A stretch of DNA of 64,000 nt from an uncultured Bacteroidales bacterium (lineage in GTDB: Bacteria; Bacteroidota; Bacteroidia; Bacteroidales; Paludibacteraceae): assembly GCA_902800525.1 (NCBI GenBank), contig CADCEV010000002.1, positions 31,695 to 95,694 on the forward strand. The letters run 5' to 3'. A program made the translations under genes and the position numbers. The notes beneath the pieces were generated by a model. It made no database searches and was not told the DNA's origin. It was given only the letters and a program-made list of their open reading frames with translations. Below are positions 54,324-63,494 of this stretch, in pieces (the first letter of the stretch is position 1; the number at the start of each line of letters is the position of its first letter).

Positions 54324-57300
54324 ATGAAAAATTTATTTACCAATTTGATGAAAAACACAGCGAAGAGAACCCAAAATACAGGGGGGGGGGCTTCGCAATG
54401 TCAGACATCGCGATCTGAAGGTGCGCGGCAAATTACTGCGCGATTTGAAAGTGCGCAAATGAAAACCACATCTCTTATTTCGGGTTGTAGTGCCTTAGAT
54501 GTTCCGATGCCGTCATACGGAGCATCCGATGAGCATCCGATGAGCACCCGATCAGCATCCGATGGAAGAAGGTGGAACTCTCGTGGATGGAAGTATGTTG
54601 CCTGCATGCTGATGGTTCTTTTTATGGGTGTTGGTAATGTGTGGGGAACTCCTACAGGAGTAGATGCCTATTATAAATGTACCAAACCCTCTTCTGATGT
54701 GATTTCAAACGTTACTCCCACTACCGGAGATGGAACATATTTTTCCGCATATTCAGCGCCAACTAAGACTGCAGGGTCTTTTGCACAAAATGCTGATACA
54801 CTTCGATTGAATGTACCTGCATCTACCAATGCAACGCTGTCTTTTACTTATACCGCAAAACAAGCTATTAGTATATCATCTTTTCGTATTTATGCGACGA
54901 CGAGCTCTGATAAGATAAAGACAGCAAATATATCATATACAGGAAATAACACAGGAGTGTCTAAAACATTTTCTAAAGGCGCAAAGGATTTAAAAACGTC
55001 ATACATTGATGTCGAACCTGCAAGTGATATAGAAATTGCAAAAGACGGAACATTCACCATTAATATAAACTTGTCGAATACAGACGGATCGAATGAACGT
55101 AATTTGCGTATGTATCGCATAACACTTAATGTTTCGGCAGCAGGTGGTGGCGGTGGAGCGACGACATATGATGTGAATATTGCGGATCTATTGAACGGAA
55201 GTATAACCGCAAGTCCGACATCGCAGGAAGAAAGGGAAGATGTTACATTGACAGTTAGCCCTAGCACCGGATATGAGTTGAGTGGAGACATTTCAGTAAC
55301 AGGAGATGAGAGTGGCGATAATATTACTGCAACAGATAACGGTGATGGTACATGGACGTTTGAAATGCCGGGAGAAGATGTGACGGTTGATGCAAGTTTC
55401 TCCCTAATTGATTATAGTGTATCCAAGACACTGACTTACTGCGCAGTTAAAGACGGTAGCACAGCTATTCCTTTAACAATGAATTACGGTGGTGATCTTT
55501 CAACGACCATAGAACCGTTAAGTGGATATTTATTGCCGAGTTCTATTACCGTATCCGGAGTGACGAGTTACACATGGAACGCACTTACCGGTGCATTAAC
55601 GCTAACGGATGTAACAGGAAACGTATCTATTTCTATCGTAGCTGCGACTCCCCAAACGGGCTCTGGAGCTACGGTAACCTATGCAATGGTTACTTCCGGC
55701 TCAACGGCAGCCACTTATTCAACGGGAGTTTTCACCGGCATATTAAGTGGCGGCACTTCGAATAAAAATACGCTGGTGGCATCCAATACATTGAGTGGTG
55801 GTAATGGCGTTGGTGTGCAAAGTGATAAGACCACCCCAAAGAGTTCAAGAACGGCAGGTATTACCAGTAGCACAGGCGATTTTAGTGCCGGTTCGTCTCC
55901 GTACGCAGAATTTACGTTTGATGTGGTAGATGGATATACCTTTACGCCCACGGCGATAAGTGTGCCGGTATTGGCTATTACAAATAATGCTTATTTCACC
56001 GCAATAGTTACTGATGGTAGCAGCACATGGACATCAGCGACTTCAGAGTGTCCCCAAGGAGAACAAGCAACTATCAATGCAACTCCTTCAGGCGGTTCGG
56101 CACTGACAGGTACAGTTAATATTCGCGTGTTCTGTCATAACCAAGCAAAAGCAGCTAAAGGTTTCCGTATAGGAACAGGCAGTGTTACTATTACCGGAAC
56201 GGTGGCTGCGGAAACTCCCGCATGTTCAGCACCGACGAGTCCGAGTGTGACATCGACGAACTGGATTTATGTGCCGGGAGAGGGGATAGAGCTGACGGCA
56301 TCAGCAACAGAAACAGATGCTTCAACGACCTATACATGGTATAAGGGTGCGACATTAGAAACAGCAAAGGCAGCAGGTGCCATTCAAGCGGCAATGACTT
56401 CTGCGGAAGGCGGTACGACTTATTCGATTGCTTCATGTTCGGCAAGTGACGCGTATAGATATTGGTGTGTGATCAGTAACGGCACAGGATGTGAGGCTTC
56501 TGCTTCGTATGATATTAAGATATACAAGTTCTATTTGTATGATAATACCGGAGGCGATGTCAGCAACACAGCGTTTACAACTATAGATCGCACTAATAAA
56601 AAAATATCCGTAGATGTGGCACTTGCCAACGCTGCTTATACCTACCAATTCAAAGTAACAGACGGAATGGGAACATGGTACGGAAAAGATGAAACCACTA
56701 TCACAAGTGGTACTGCATATGCGGATGGTCTTACGTCTAGCGGAGCTAATGTTGGTTTGACAAGCACAGGCGGAGGTTGTGATTATACGATAGAATATTA
56801 TTACAACTCTAACAATGTAGTTGTGACCTATCCTGCTACCACCTACGATATCACGCATAGCGCTGCTAGTAATGGTTCATACACTATTCAGATAGGTTCG
56901 GGCGCTGCTGTTAGTACAGATACAAAATCGTGTGACGGTTCAACCATTACTTTAGCCGCAACACCAAATTCGGGATATAGTCTCAGCAGTTGGAGTGTAA
57001 CGGAGACAGACGGTGGTGATGATGTGGACATGGCTACAGCTAATACATTTATTATGCCAGCCAAAGATGTTACGGTAGGAGCAAGTTTTGCCTGCGTAAC
57101 TCCGACCTTTGGGACGAACTTGAGCACAAGTCAAGTGGATTATGATAAAAATGCATCGGCAAGTGCGTTGACAGTAGCAGCGACAGCAGGTGGTGGAACC
57201 GTGACATACCAGTGGTATAGCAACGATGAGAATAATACCGATTCTCCGACAACTTTGACTAATTGTACAACAGCTACTTACAATCCTTCGACGGCAGCAA

Positions 57301-60300
57301 CAGGTACAACCTATTACTACTGCGTTGCAACGAATAGTACGGCCGGTTGTTCTACAACAGCTACTTCCAATATCGCTAAGATTGTTGTTAGCGAAACATC
57401 TTATACGGTAACGTATGATGCGAATGGTGGAAGTAGTGCACCGAGTGATGGTACCGGCACAGACATCACACTGGATGATGGTAGTGGTATGACTCCTCCG
57501 AGCGGATATACATTTGCAGGATGGAACACCAATGCAACAGGAACCGGTACCGGTTATGCGGGCGGAACAACAAGCATCAATGCTAACCTTTCCTTGTACG
57601 CTATATGGAAACCGACAACAACTTGTGCGGACGGATACAGCCATGTATATAGTTACTATGACTCACGCCGTTTGGTGAATGGTAAGCGTTACAATGCTAT
57701 TGAGACCACCACTTGGGGTTCTATCTCTAATGGCACATCCCTTCCGCATACGGCTATTTCCGGTCTGACGAGCGTTGTACTTACGAAAGGCTGTCAAGCA
57801 GAAGATAAAATAGAAGCCGGTTATCCATGGATTAACTCCTATATCAAAGTGGATAAAAAATCCAATACAACCGGAGCCGGTATAACCATCACGGTAGCCA
57901 GTGGATATGTGGGAAAATTGAAAATCAGAGCCGGTGGCTATAGCGGAAATGCAAGCATCTGGAATAACGGTACACAAGTGGTAGGTGCTACTTCCGGAAA
58001 TGCGACAAGTCAAAATGCGTTCACTGAGCAAACGATAGATTTGGCAACAGGTGCTAACCTCATCCAGTTCGATGGAAATAACGCTTATGTCTCGCATATA
58101 GATGTGAAACTTACGCAACTATATACATTGACGTTGGATAAGAACAATAGTGATGCAAGTGGTTCGACGAGTGGTTCGGCATATGTGTCACCGAACGGTA
58201 CCTCCTTCGTAAGTGGTTTCACTGCTCCGACACGTACGGGTTATGATGTGGAGGGCTACTATGGTGAGGCAGGTTGCACAACCAAGATTGCTACCGCTGC
58301 CGGTGCTTTGCAGGCAAGTAAGTCTGTCAGTGAAGTTGAATACACTAACAGTAGCAGTCAATGGACCAAGGGTAGCGGTGCGACATTATATGCTAACTGG
58401 ACACCAGCAGTATATAATATTACGTACAAAGACTGTGGCGATGTTTCCTTCTCTGGTGTTCATGGAGATGGTTATCCAACCACGCATACCTATGGCACAG
58501 CAACTGCTTTAGTTGATCCGACAAAAGAAGGATGTGAGTTCCTCGGTTGGTTTACTGATGCAGCCGGAACATCTTCTGCAGGCGCTTCAATTGGAGAGAC
58601 TGCCAGAACAGCAGATTTTACACTTTATGCTAAATGGGGTGTAACGATAGATGAAAGTGACTTCTATCAGTTATATGCAATGGAAAGCAAGACCCGCGAT
58701 CAACTGATAACAGCGGCATCGCTTCCATCTTACATTTCTACAAATATTACAGCAGATGCGGCCAATAACACATTTGCATCCGCTCCAACGCTGACAACAC
58801 CACATGATTTCTCAGCTATCGGAACGACAAAGAACTATCATATTAAGACAGCTAATGCAAATACGATTACTATTACTGCTGTTGCTAATGTAAAGACTAT
58901 TCGCCTCTATGGTTACGGTTCAAGCAAAACTGTTACTGCAACGGCCATTAACCAGTCCGGTGGTAGCAATTTGAGCATATCAAACGGAACAATCAATGCC
59001 AGCAGTAATGTAGTTGAAGCATCGTTTAACATCTCCGGTGCAAGCGGATACTCATCATCCGCATATTACACAATTACATTAACATTCCCCGGTGATGTTC
59101 ATTTGTTTGGTGTTTATATAGAAACTGCTTCTGTATACCCTGTAACAGGTGTTTCGCTCAATAAGAGTTCGACGACACTGACAGAAGGTGACACAGAGCA
59201 ACTGACGGCGACGATAGCACCGGCTAATGCAACCAATAAGGGGCTGACTTGGACATCAAGTAACACCAGTGCTGCAACCGTTTCTTCTGCGGGTTTGATT
59301 ACTGCTAAGGCTGAAGGTGAAACAACTATCACCGTCACTACCTCCGACGGATCCTACACCGCAACCTGCGATGTAACCGTTGAAGCATTTAGTTGTGCTA
59401 AGTTTGCCGGTAAGATATTTGACTTAACGGTAACAACGTCAAGTGCCAGTTATACTATTGGTGGCGGAACGGAACAGAGTTTATCCAGCGATGCAACCAT
59501 CATGGACGATTGTAGTGCTTACATGGGTAAGTTAGGTAGTTCTACCAGTGCAGGTTGTATAAGTTCAACAAAACTGAAACTGGATGTAAGTAGCAATAAT
59601 GATAAATATGCTAAAATCACCCCCAAATGCGCATTGCGTAATGGAGATGTGATTAGTTGTACCGGTTCTTCTCAAGAGATAGCTTTCTCGACTACTAAGG
59701 GAAAAGTAACCGCTCCGAAGACAAGTAGTTATAGTTATACTGTTACTCCGGGTGATGGTTTGGCAGGTGCTACCACGATTTATGTTTGGGGAGCAACAAG
59801 CAGTGCAACAGTTGCTACATTGACCATCACTCGTCCGACATCCTATGTAATGACCTACAATCCGAATGGTGGTCGTGACGAGGTAGAAGCAGAACGTTTT
59901 GCAGCGGGCGCAAACACATTGACTACGGACGTGCCCACGCGCGCAGGTTATATATTCAAGGAGTGGAACACATCCGAGGGAGGAGATGGTACAGGCTATG
60001 CTCCGGGTGCAGCCTATACAATGGGATCTGCTGATGCAGAATTGTATGCTAAGTGGGTAGCACCAACTGCTGGTGAGATGGTTTATGCTTCTGTGATTAT
60101 GACCGGAAAAAATACAGCAACAACTGTAAATGGAACCGGTTTGGTTTCTAATGTTGGGCAAAATGACGATACTGATAATACCGGTTATAAACTGAACAGC
60201 ACGTCAAGTTGTTATTTCGGTATAACATTGACTAATGGTAATTTCAAAGAGAATGATAAGATTGTAGTAGATGTAGTAGCAAAAGGAACGACGTTGGATT

Positions 60301-62087
60301 TGTGCAAGGCAACGGATGGAGCATCGTTCTATCAATTCACAAGTCTCACAAACGGGACAGATTATAAGGGTGATAATGCACTACAAATGACGATTACTTC
60401 TGATATGGTTAATCCGAGTGGTTCAGTAAAACTTACAAACACGGTAGCCATTAAGCGTACAGGGTCAGCGCCGTTTAATATATCGCACTTTGTACGTTCC
60501 ATAAAAGTATATCGTGAGATATGTCCGGGCTGCATGGCTATAAAGAGCGGTGTAACCACATGGAGTACGACAGCAAGCGATTGGATTGGTCAGGATGGTA
60601 CGGCTGCGGCTATGCCAGGAATAGATGACGTGGTATATGTGGATAAGAATATAACTCTTTCGGATGCAGCGAAAGCAAAAGATGTCATCCTTGGTGATGG
60701 TGGGAGCCTGACGATTGAACCAACAGGAGGTTTGGTGGTAGCCGGAACGGTAACAAAGTCCGGCGGTTCTGCTACAACTCCGAGCGATCTGGTAATTGAG
60801 TCCTCCTCCGCCGGCACGGGTGCATTGATAACGGGCGAGCGGAGTACAACAACACAAGCAACGGTAGGATTCTACACAAAGGCTATCCAAGATGCGGAAC
60901 GCGGATATGTGAACCAATATATAGGTATTCCGTTCAGTGGTATTACTGCTTACGACAGATTCTATGACACGTATGTATATGAGTACATAGCATCTTCCAA
61001 TGCATGGTCGCCATTAACCAATAACGGTGAAATGAGTCCGTACACGGCTTACAACCTGATGCGTGACGAGGATACCGAAACGACGCTATATTCCGGCGGT
61101 ACGCTGGTATTACCGGGTACGGCTGCTGAGTACAAGGATCATGACTTGACGCTGACCTTGCGTAATGCTTCGGCAACGACGACGAACATGTTCGCTAACC
61201 CCTACACGGCCCCGATTGATATAAAGGCTATGGAGGAAGGTGACTTCACGGGTGTTGATGCGACGATCTATCTCTTCAATTCAGGATCGAAAGAAGATGT
61301 GAAAAACCGTGATAGACAAGACGGAAGTGGTGCAGGTCAATGGTTGGTACTGCCGGTAACATCGGTAGCTGAGACTCCGGAATATTATGCAGTGACAACT
61401 ATTCCTTCGCAACAGGCGTTTATGGTGAAGGGTAATAGCGGTAACGCAACGCATAAAGTGACGCTTGATTACAAAAAGCATGTCTATGACCCAGCGAAGA
61501 CAAGTGGTGCAACCATCAACCCTGCTCGTGCTCCGAAACGTGTTAGCGAAGAGACGACGTTGGAGACGATGAACCTAACCGTCCAAGGCTTAGGCGGTGC
61601 ATCCGACCGTGTACTGATGTTTATGCGCGAGGACTTCTCAATCGGCTTCGATAACGGTTGGGACGGACGCAAGATGAAGGGTAAGACCTATGCTCCATAC
61701 TTGTACGCCGCAACGGATGACGGCAAGATGGCGGTTAACTCGATTCCGACAGCCGAAGGAACGGTTCTGGGCTTCAAGGCCGGCACAGAGGATAACTACT
61801 ATACCTTCTCGTTTAATTATAATGGCGAAGATATCTGGTACCTCAATGACCTTAAGGAACAGAAGAGCACGCTTATCCATGCGGCTGAGACCTATGAGTT
61901 TGTGGCTGAACCCGGTGATACGGAGGCACGGTTCGTAATCTCGGCTACGCCTATTCATAAGATTACAACAGGCAATGAGAGTGCAAGCGCTGAGGCTGCA
62001 AAGGTACGCAAGCTCATTATTGATGATAAGGTATACATCATCCGCGGAGGACGTATGTATAGTGTAGATGGACAGATGATTAAGTGA
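54324..62087 (+). CDS. Giant T9SS-type surface protein with InlB/Listeria-Bacteroides repeats
   Basis: 2587 aa. The first 88 residues are polar and repeat-rich and are followed by the export signal GWKYVACMLMVLFMGVGNVWG (about 88-108). The body has divergent beta repeats (PGEDVTVDASFS near 355, PAKDVTVGASFA near 915), Listeria-Bacteroides repeats (VTYDANGGSSAP...GWNTNATGTGTGYAGG near 1027; GCEFLGWFTDAAG near 1410; MTYNPNGGRDEV...EWNTSEGG near 1843), and a BIG2 Ig-like domain (VTGVSLNKSSTTLTEGDTEQL, about 1605-1690). The last 40 residues (KVRKLIIDDKVYIIRGGRMYSVDGQMIK) look like a short type IX C-terminal signal. A G10 tract at codons 20-23 and an 11-bp array at codons 66-80 precede the signal. 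Probable adhesin. Confidence 0.88.
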   Translation: MKNLFTNLMKNTAKRTQNTGGGASQCQTSRSEGARQITARFESAQMKTTSLISGCSALDVPMPSYGASDEHPMSTRSASDGRRWNSRGWKYVACMLMVLFMGVGNVWGTPTGVDAYYKCTKPSSDVISNVTPTTGDGTYFSAYSAPTKTAGSFAQNADTLRLNVPASTNATLSFTYTAKQAISISSFRIYATTSSDKIKTANISYTGNNTGVSKTFSKGAKDLKTSYIDVEPASDIEIAKDGTFTININLSNTDGSNERNLRMYRITLNVSAAGGGGGATTYDVNIADLLNGSITASPTSQEEREDVTLTVSPSTGYELSGDISVTGDESGDNITATDNGDGTWTFEMPGEDVTVDASFSLIDYSVSKTLTYCAVKDGSTAIPLTMNYGGDLSTTIEPLSGYLLPSSITVSGVTSYTWNALTGALTLTDVTGNVSISIVAATPQTGSGATVTYAMVTSGSTAATYSTGVFTGILSGGTSNKNTLVASNTLSGGNGVGVQSDKTTPKSSRTAGITSSTGDFSAGSSPYAEFTFDVVDGYTFTPTAISVPVLAITNNAYFTAIVTDGSSTWTSATSECPQGEQATINATPSGGSALTGTVNIRVFCHNQAKAAKGFRIGTGSVTITGTVAAETPACSAPTSPSVTSTNWIYVPGEGIELTASATETDASTTYTWYKGATLETAKAAGAIQAAMTSAEGGTTYSIASCSASDAYRYWCVISNGTGCEASASYDIKIYKFYLYDNTGGDVSNTAFTTIDRTNKKISVDVALANAAYTYQFKVTDGMGTWYGKDETTITSGTAYADGLTSSGANVGLTSTGGGCDYTIEYYYNSNNVVVTYPATTYDITHSAASNGSYTIQIGSGAAVSTDTKSCDGSTITLAATPNSGYSLSSWSVTETDGGDDVDMATANTFIMPAKDVTVGASFACVTPTFGTNLSTSQVDYDKNASASALTVAATAGGGTVTYQWYSNDENNTDSPTTLTNCTTATYNPSTAATGTTYYYCVATNSTAGCSTTATSNIAKIVVSETSYTVTYDANGGSSAPSDGTGTDITLDDGSGMTPPSGYTFAGWNTNATGTGTGYAGGTTSINANLSLYAIWKPTTTCADGYSHVYSYYDSRRLVNGKRYNAIETTTWGSISNGTSLPHTAISGLTSVVLTKGCQAEDKIEAGYPWINSYIKVDKKSNTTGAGITITVASGYVGKLKIRAGGYSGNASIWNNGTQVVGATSGNATSQNAFTEQTIDLATGANLIQFDGNNAYVSHIDVKLTQLYTLTLDKNNSDASGSTSGSAYVSPNGTSFVSGFTAPTRTGYDVEGYYGEAGCTTKIATAAGALQASKSVSEVEYTNSSSQWTKGSGATLYANWTPAVYNITYKDCGDVSFSGVHGDGYPTTHTYGTATALVDPTKEGCEFLGWFTDAAGTSSAGASIGETARTADFTLYAKWGVTIDESDFYQLYAMESKTRDQLITAASLPSYISTNITADAANNTFASAPTLTTPHDFSAIGTTKNYHIKTANANTITITAVANVKTIRLYGYGSSKTVTATAINQSGGSNLSISNGTINASSNVVEASFNISGASGYSSSAYYTITLTFPGDVHLFGVYIETASVYPVTGVSLNKSSTTLTEGDTEQLTATIAPANATNKGLTWTSSNTSAATVSSAGLITAKAEGETTITVTTSDGSYTATCDVTVEAFSCAKFAGKIFDLTVTTSSASYTIGGGTEQSLSSDATIMDDCSAYMGKLGSSTSAGCISSTKLKLDVSSNNDKYAKITPKCALRNGDVISCTGSSQEIAFSTTKGKVTAPKTSSYSYTVTPGDGLAGATTIYVWGATSSATVATLTITRPTSYVMTYNPNGGRDEVEAERFAAGANTLTTDVPTRAGYIFKEWNTSEGGDGTGYAPGAAYTMGSADAELYAKWVAPTAGEMVYASVIMTGKNTATTVNGTGLVSNVGQNDDTDNTGYKLNSTSSCYFGITLTNGNFKENDKIVVDVVAKGTTLDLCKATDGASFYQFTSLTNGTDYKGDNALQMTITSDMVNPSGSVKLTNTVAIKRTGSAPFNISHFVRSIKVYREICPGCMAIKSGVTTWSTTASDWIGQDGTAAAMPGIDDVVYVDKNITLSDAAKAKDVILGDGGSLTIEPTGGLVVAGTVTKSGGSATTPSDLVIESSSAGTGALITGERSTTTQATVGFYTKAIQDAERGYVNQYIGIPFSGITAYDRFYDTYVYEYIASSNAWSPLTNNGEMSPYTAYNLMRDEDTETTLYSGGTLVLPGTAAEYKDHDLTLTLRNASATTTNMFANPYTAPIDIKAMEEGDFTGVDATIYLFNSGSKEDVKNRDRQDGSGAGQWLVLPVTSVAETPEYYAVTTIPSQQAFMVKGNSGNATHKVTLDYKKHVYDPAKTSGATINPARAPKRVSEETTLETMNLTVQGLGGASDRVLMFMREDFSIGFDNGWDGRKMKGKTYAPYLYAATDDGKMAVNSIPTAEGTVLGFKAGTEDNYYTFSFNYNGEDIWYLNDLKEQKSTLIHAAETYEFVAEPGDTEARFVISATPIHKITTGNESASAEAAKVRKLIIDDKVYIIRGGRMYSVDGQMIK
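54381..54390 (+). repeat. Ten-G homopolymer in the surface-protein gene
   Basis: Ten consecutive G residues, codons 20-23 (Gly-Gly-Gly-Ala), upstream of the export signal. In the present state the frame is open. Confidence 0.9.
54520..54563 (+). repeat. Four 11-bp units in the surface-protein gene
   Basis: GAGCATCCGAT twice, GAGCACCCGAT, CAGCATCCGAT. Encodes the ASDEHPMSTRSASD stretch and is read in three frames in turn. Confidence 0.88.
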
Positions 62088-62118
62088 GAAATGAAAAATG
62101 AAAAGTGAAAAAGGAAGG
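62088..62118 (+). repeat. 7-bp periodic array after the surface-protein gene
   Basis: ATGAAAA/GTGAAAA units, four, from the stop at 62087 to just before the downstream gene; the same units contain several ATG/GTG triplets. Confidence 0.65.
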
Positions 62119-62127
62119 AAACAAGTT

Positions 62128-62547
62128 ATGAAAGGACTGAATTTAATCATCGGAAAGATAGCGTTGATAGGACTGTTGGCGATAATGCCGATTGCAATGA
62201 GCGCAGTTGAATTTAAGAACACGTATCGTCCTATCGGATATGACCAGCAGCGAGCACGGGTTTATACAGAGGCGCCGGCAGCGGTGTTCCAATCGACCAG
62301 CACCTTAGCAGGATCGGGTAGCGCATGGAGCGCTACCCCGATGCTGAACGCAGACGGTACGGCATATGATCCTTCGGTTAGTCCAAGGGGCCCTCGGAGA
62401 ATGAAGATGGATGATGATGAGCCTGAAGTAATAGAAACACCGACAGGCAAGCAGCCCCTCGGTGATGCGGTGCTGCCGTTGATGCTGCTTGCGCTTGCAT
62501 ATGCGGGGTATAAGGTTCTCGCGCGGAGAAAAGCGTTAAAGGGTTAA
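62128..62547 (+). CDS. Small exported protein with PEP-CTERM-like C-terminus
   Basis: 139 aa from the ATG at 62128; an earlier ATG at 62098 lies in repeat sequence and gives a charged prefix. A signal peptide (MKGLNLIIGKIALIGLLAIMPIAMSA) precedes a polar segment (about 27-110) with EFKNTYRPIGYDQQ and a DDDEPE run. The C-terminus has three parts: PLGD, a hydrophobic helix AVLPLMLLALAYAGYKVL, and the basic end ARRKALKG. This is the layout of PEP-CTERM-like sorting tails. It sits directly after the giant surface protein, which suggests joint export or anchoring. Confidence 0.72.
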   Translation: MKGLNLIIGKIALIGLLAIMPIAMSAVEFKNTYRPIGYDQQRARVYTEAPAAVFQSTSTLAGSGSAWSATPMLNADGTAYDPSVSPRGPRRMKMDDDEPEVIETPTGKQPLGDAVLPLMLLALAYAGYKVLARRKALKG

Positions 62548-62575
62548 ATCGTTATAAAGGTTATAGCTTATAGTA

Positions 62576-62604
62576 ACAAGCGGGGCATTCGGTGCTCCGT
62601 TTGT
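62576..62604 (+). terminator. Hairpin after the surface-protein operon
   Basis: ACAAGCGGGGCA pairs with TGCTCCGTTTGT (12 bp, two G-T pairs) around TTCGG. No long T run follows, so termination may be partial. Confidence 0.6.
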
Positions 62605-62675
62605 TGTTGGATGGGTCTAAAATTACCAATAATGGTCCCAAAAATGAAGAAATTTTGTAAAAAGTGTTCACAAAA

Positions 62676-62707
62676 TTTGCGAATATAAAAAAATTGTAGT
62701 ACCTTTG
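62676..62707 (+). promoter_or_regulatory. Promoter of higBA
   Basis: -33 TTTGCGAATATAA, GTAG then -7 TACCTTTG followed by CA; 20-bp gap. The toxin ATG is 20 bp downstream of the box. Confidence 0.87.
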
Positions 62708-62726
62708 CACAAAATTTGCAGATAGT

Positions 62727-63038
62727 ATGGAAGTACAGTTCCAAAAAGATTACCTCAGCGACTTGTATTACACCGGTAAAACTAACGATAAACAACATCG
62801 TTTCCAACCGGAAGTTGTACGGAAATATGTGCGAGTAGTTGGAATATTAGATGCAGTAAATAGGATGGAAGATTTATTCCGCTTCAATTCCTTAAATTTC
62901 GAGGCAATAGGAAATGATGAGTATTCTGTCCGTATTGACTATCATTATCGGTTGGTTTTCCTAATGGAAGCGAGACCAGGAGAAACTATACTAACCATTT
63001 GCAAATTAGAAGACATTACTAACCATTATAAAGCATAA
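62727..63038 (+). CDS. higB: HigB-like toxin (RelE/ParE superfamily)
   Basis: 103 aa. A plasmid-maintenance killer-protein type RelE fold: MEVQFQKDYLSDLYY at the start, YHYRLVFLMEARPGETILTICKLEDITNHYKA at the end. Relatives are ribosome-dependent mRNA interferases. The toxin gene lies before the antitoxin, the order typical of higBA, with 3 bp between them. The pair has its own promoter and terminator. Confidence 0.9.
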   Translation: MEVQFQKDYLSDLYYTGKTNDKQHRFQPEVVRKYVRVVGILDAVNRMEDLFRFNSLNFEAIGNDEYSVRIDYHYRLVFLMEARPGETILTICKLEDITNHYKA

Positions 63039-63041
63039 GTT

Positions 63042-63353
63042 ATGGCAAATTTAGGTTATTCGTTCTACCCCGTTCATCCGGGAGAAGTGATTAAAGACGA
63101 GATGGAAGCACGCAAAATTTCGCAACGTGAATTTGCGCGTCAAGTTGATATGTCATATACAGTTCTCAATGAGTTACTGAACGGTAAACGATCCTTATCT
63201 CCGACGAATGCACTTATGTTTGAGGCGGCATTGGATATTCCGGCAGATGCATTGATGAATATCCAAACGAAATACACAATGCAAACCGCGCGCCAAGACC
63301 GCAAGGTATTATCTTGGCTTGCTAAAATCCCACGCGTAGCAGCTGTGCTGTAA
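63042..63353 (+). CDS. higA: HigA-like antitoxin
   Basis: 103 aa. Begins with the family motif YSFYPVHPGEVIKDEMEARKISQREFARQVDMSYTVLNELLNGKRSLSPTNALMFEAALDIPADALMNIQ, an Xre-type helix-turn-helix that should bind its own promoter and, with HigB, repress the operon. The C-terminus RKVLSWLAKIPRVAAVL is probably the toxin-binding part. Followed by a strong terminator. Confidence 0.94.
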   Translation: MANLGYSFYPVHPGEVIKDEMEARKISQREFARQVDMSYTVLNELLNGKRSLSPTNALMFEAALDIPADALMNIQTKYTMQTARQDRKVLSWLAKIPRVAAVL

Positions 63354-63380
63354 ATTCGTCCAAAAAGTAAGCAAAAATAG

Positions 63381-63421
63381 CAAGAAACCGCTCATAAGGG
63401 CGGTTTCTTGTATGCTTTTTT
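63381..63421 (+). terminator. Terminator of higBA
   Basis: CAAGAAACCGC pairs with GCGGTTTCTTG (11 bp, 8-nt loop), then a T run at 63415-63421. Confidence 0.9.
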
Positions 63422-63440
63422 TGAAAAAAATACGTTTATA

Positions 63441-63472
63441 TTTGCGTATGTGCGAATTTTGTAGTAACTTTG
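63441..63472 (+). promoter_or_regulatory. Promoter of murF
   Basis: -33 TTTGCGTATGTGC, GTAG then -7 TAACTTTG followed by TA; 20-bp gap. Confidence 0.87.
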
Positions 63473-63494
63473 TAGCCAATTTTGAAAAACAGGT

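Noticed and set aside
50307-63421. Accessory region as an integrated phage or conjugative element
   Set aside because: No integrase, transposase, phage structural or conjugation genes are seen, and no attachment-site repeats bracket the whole region.
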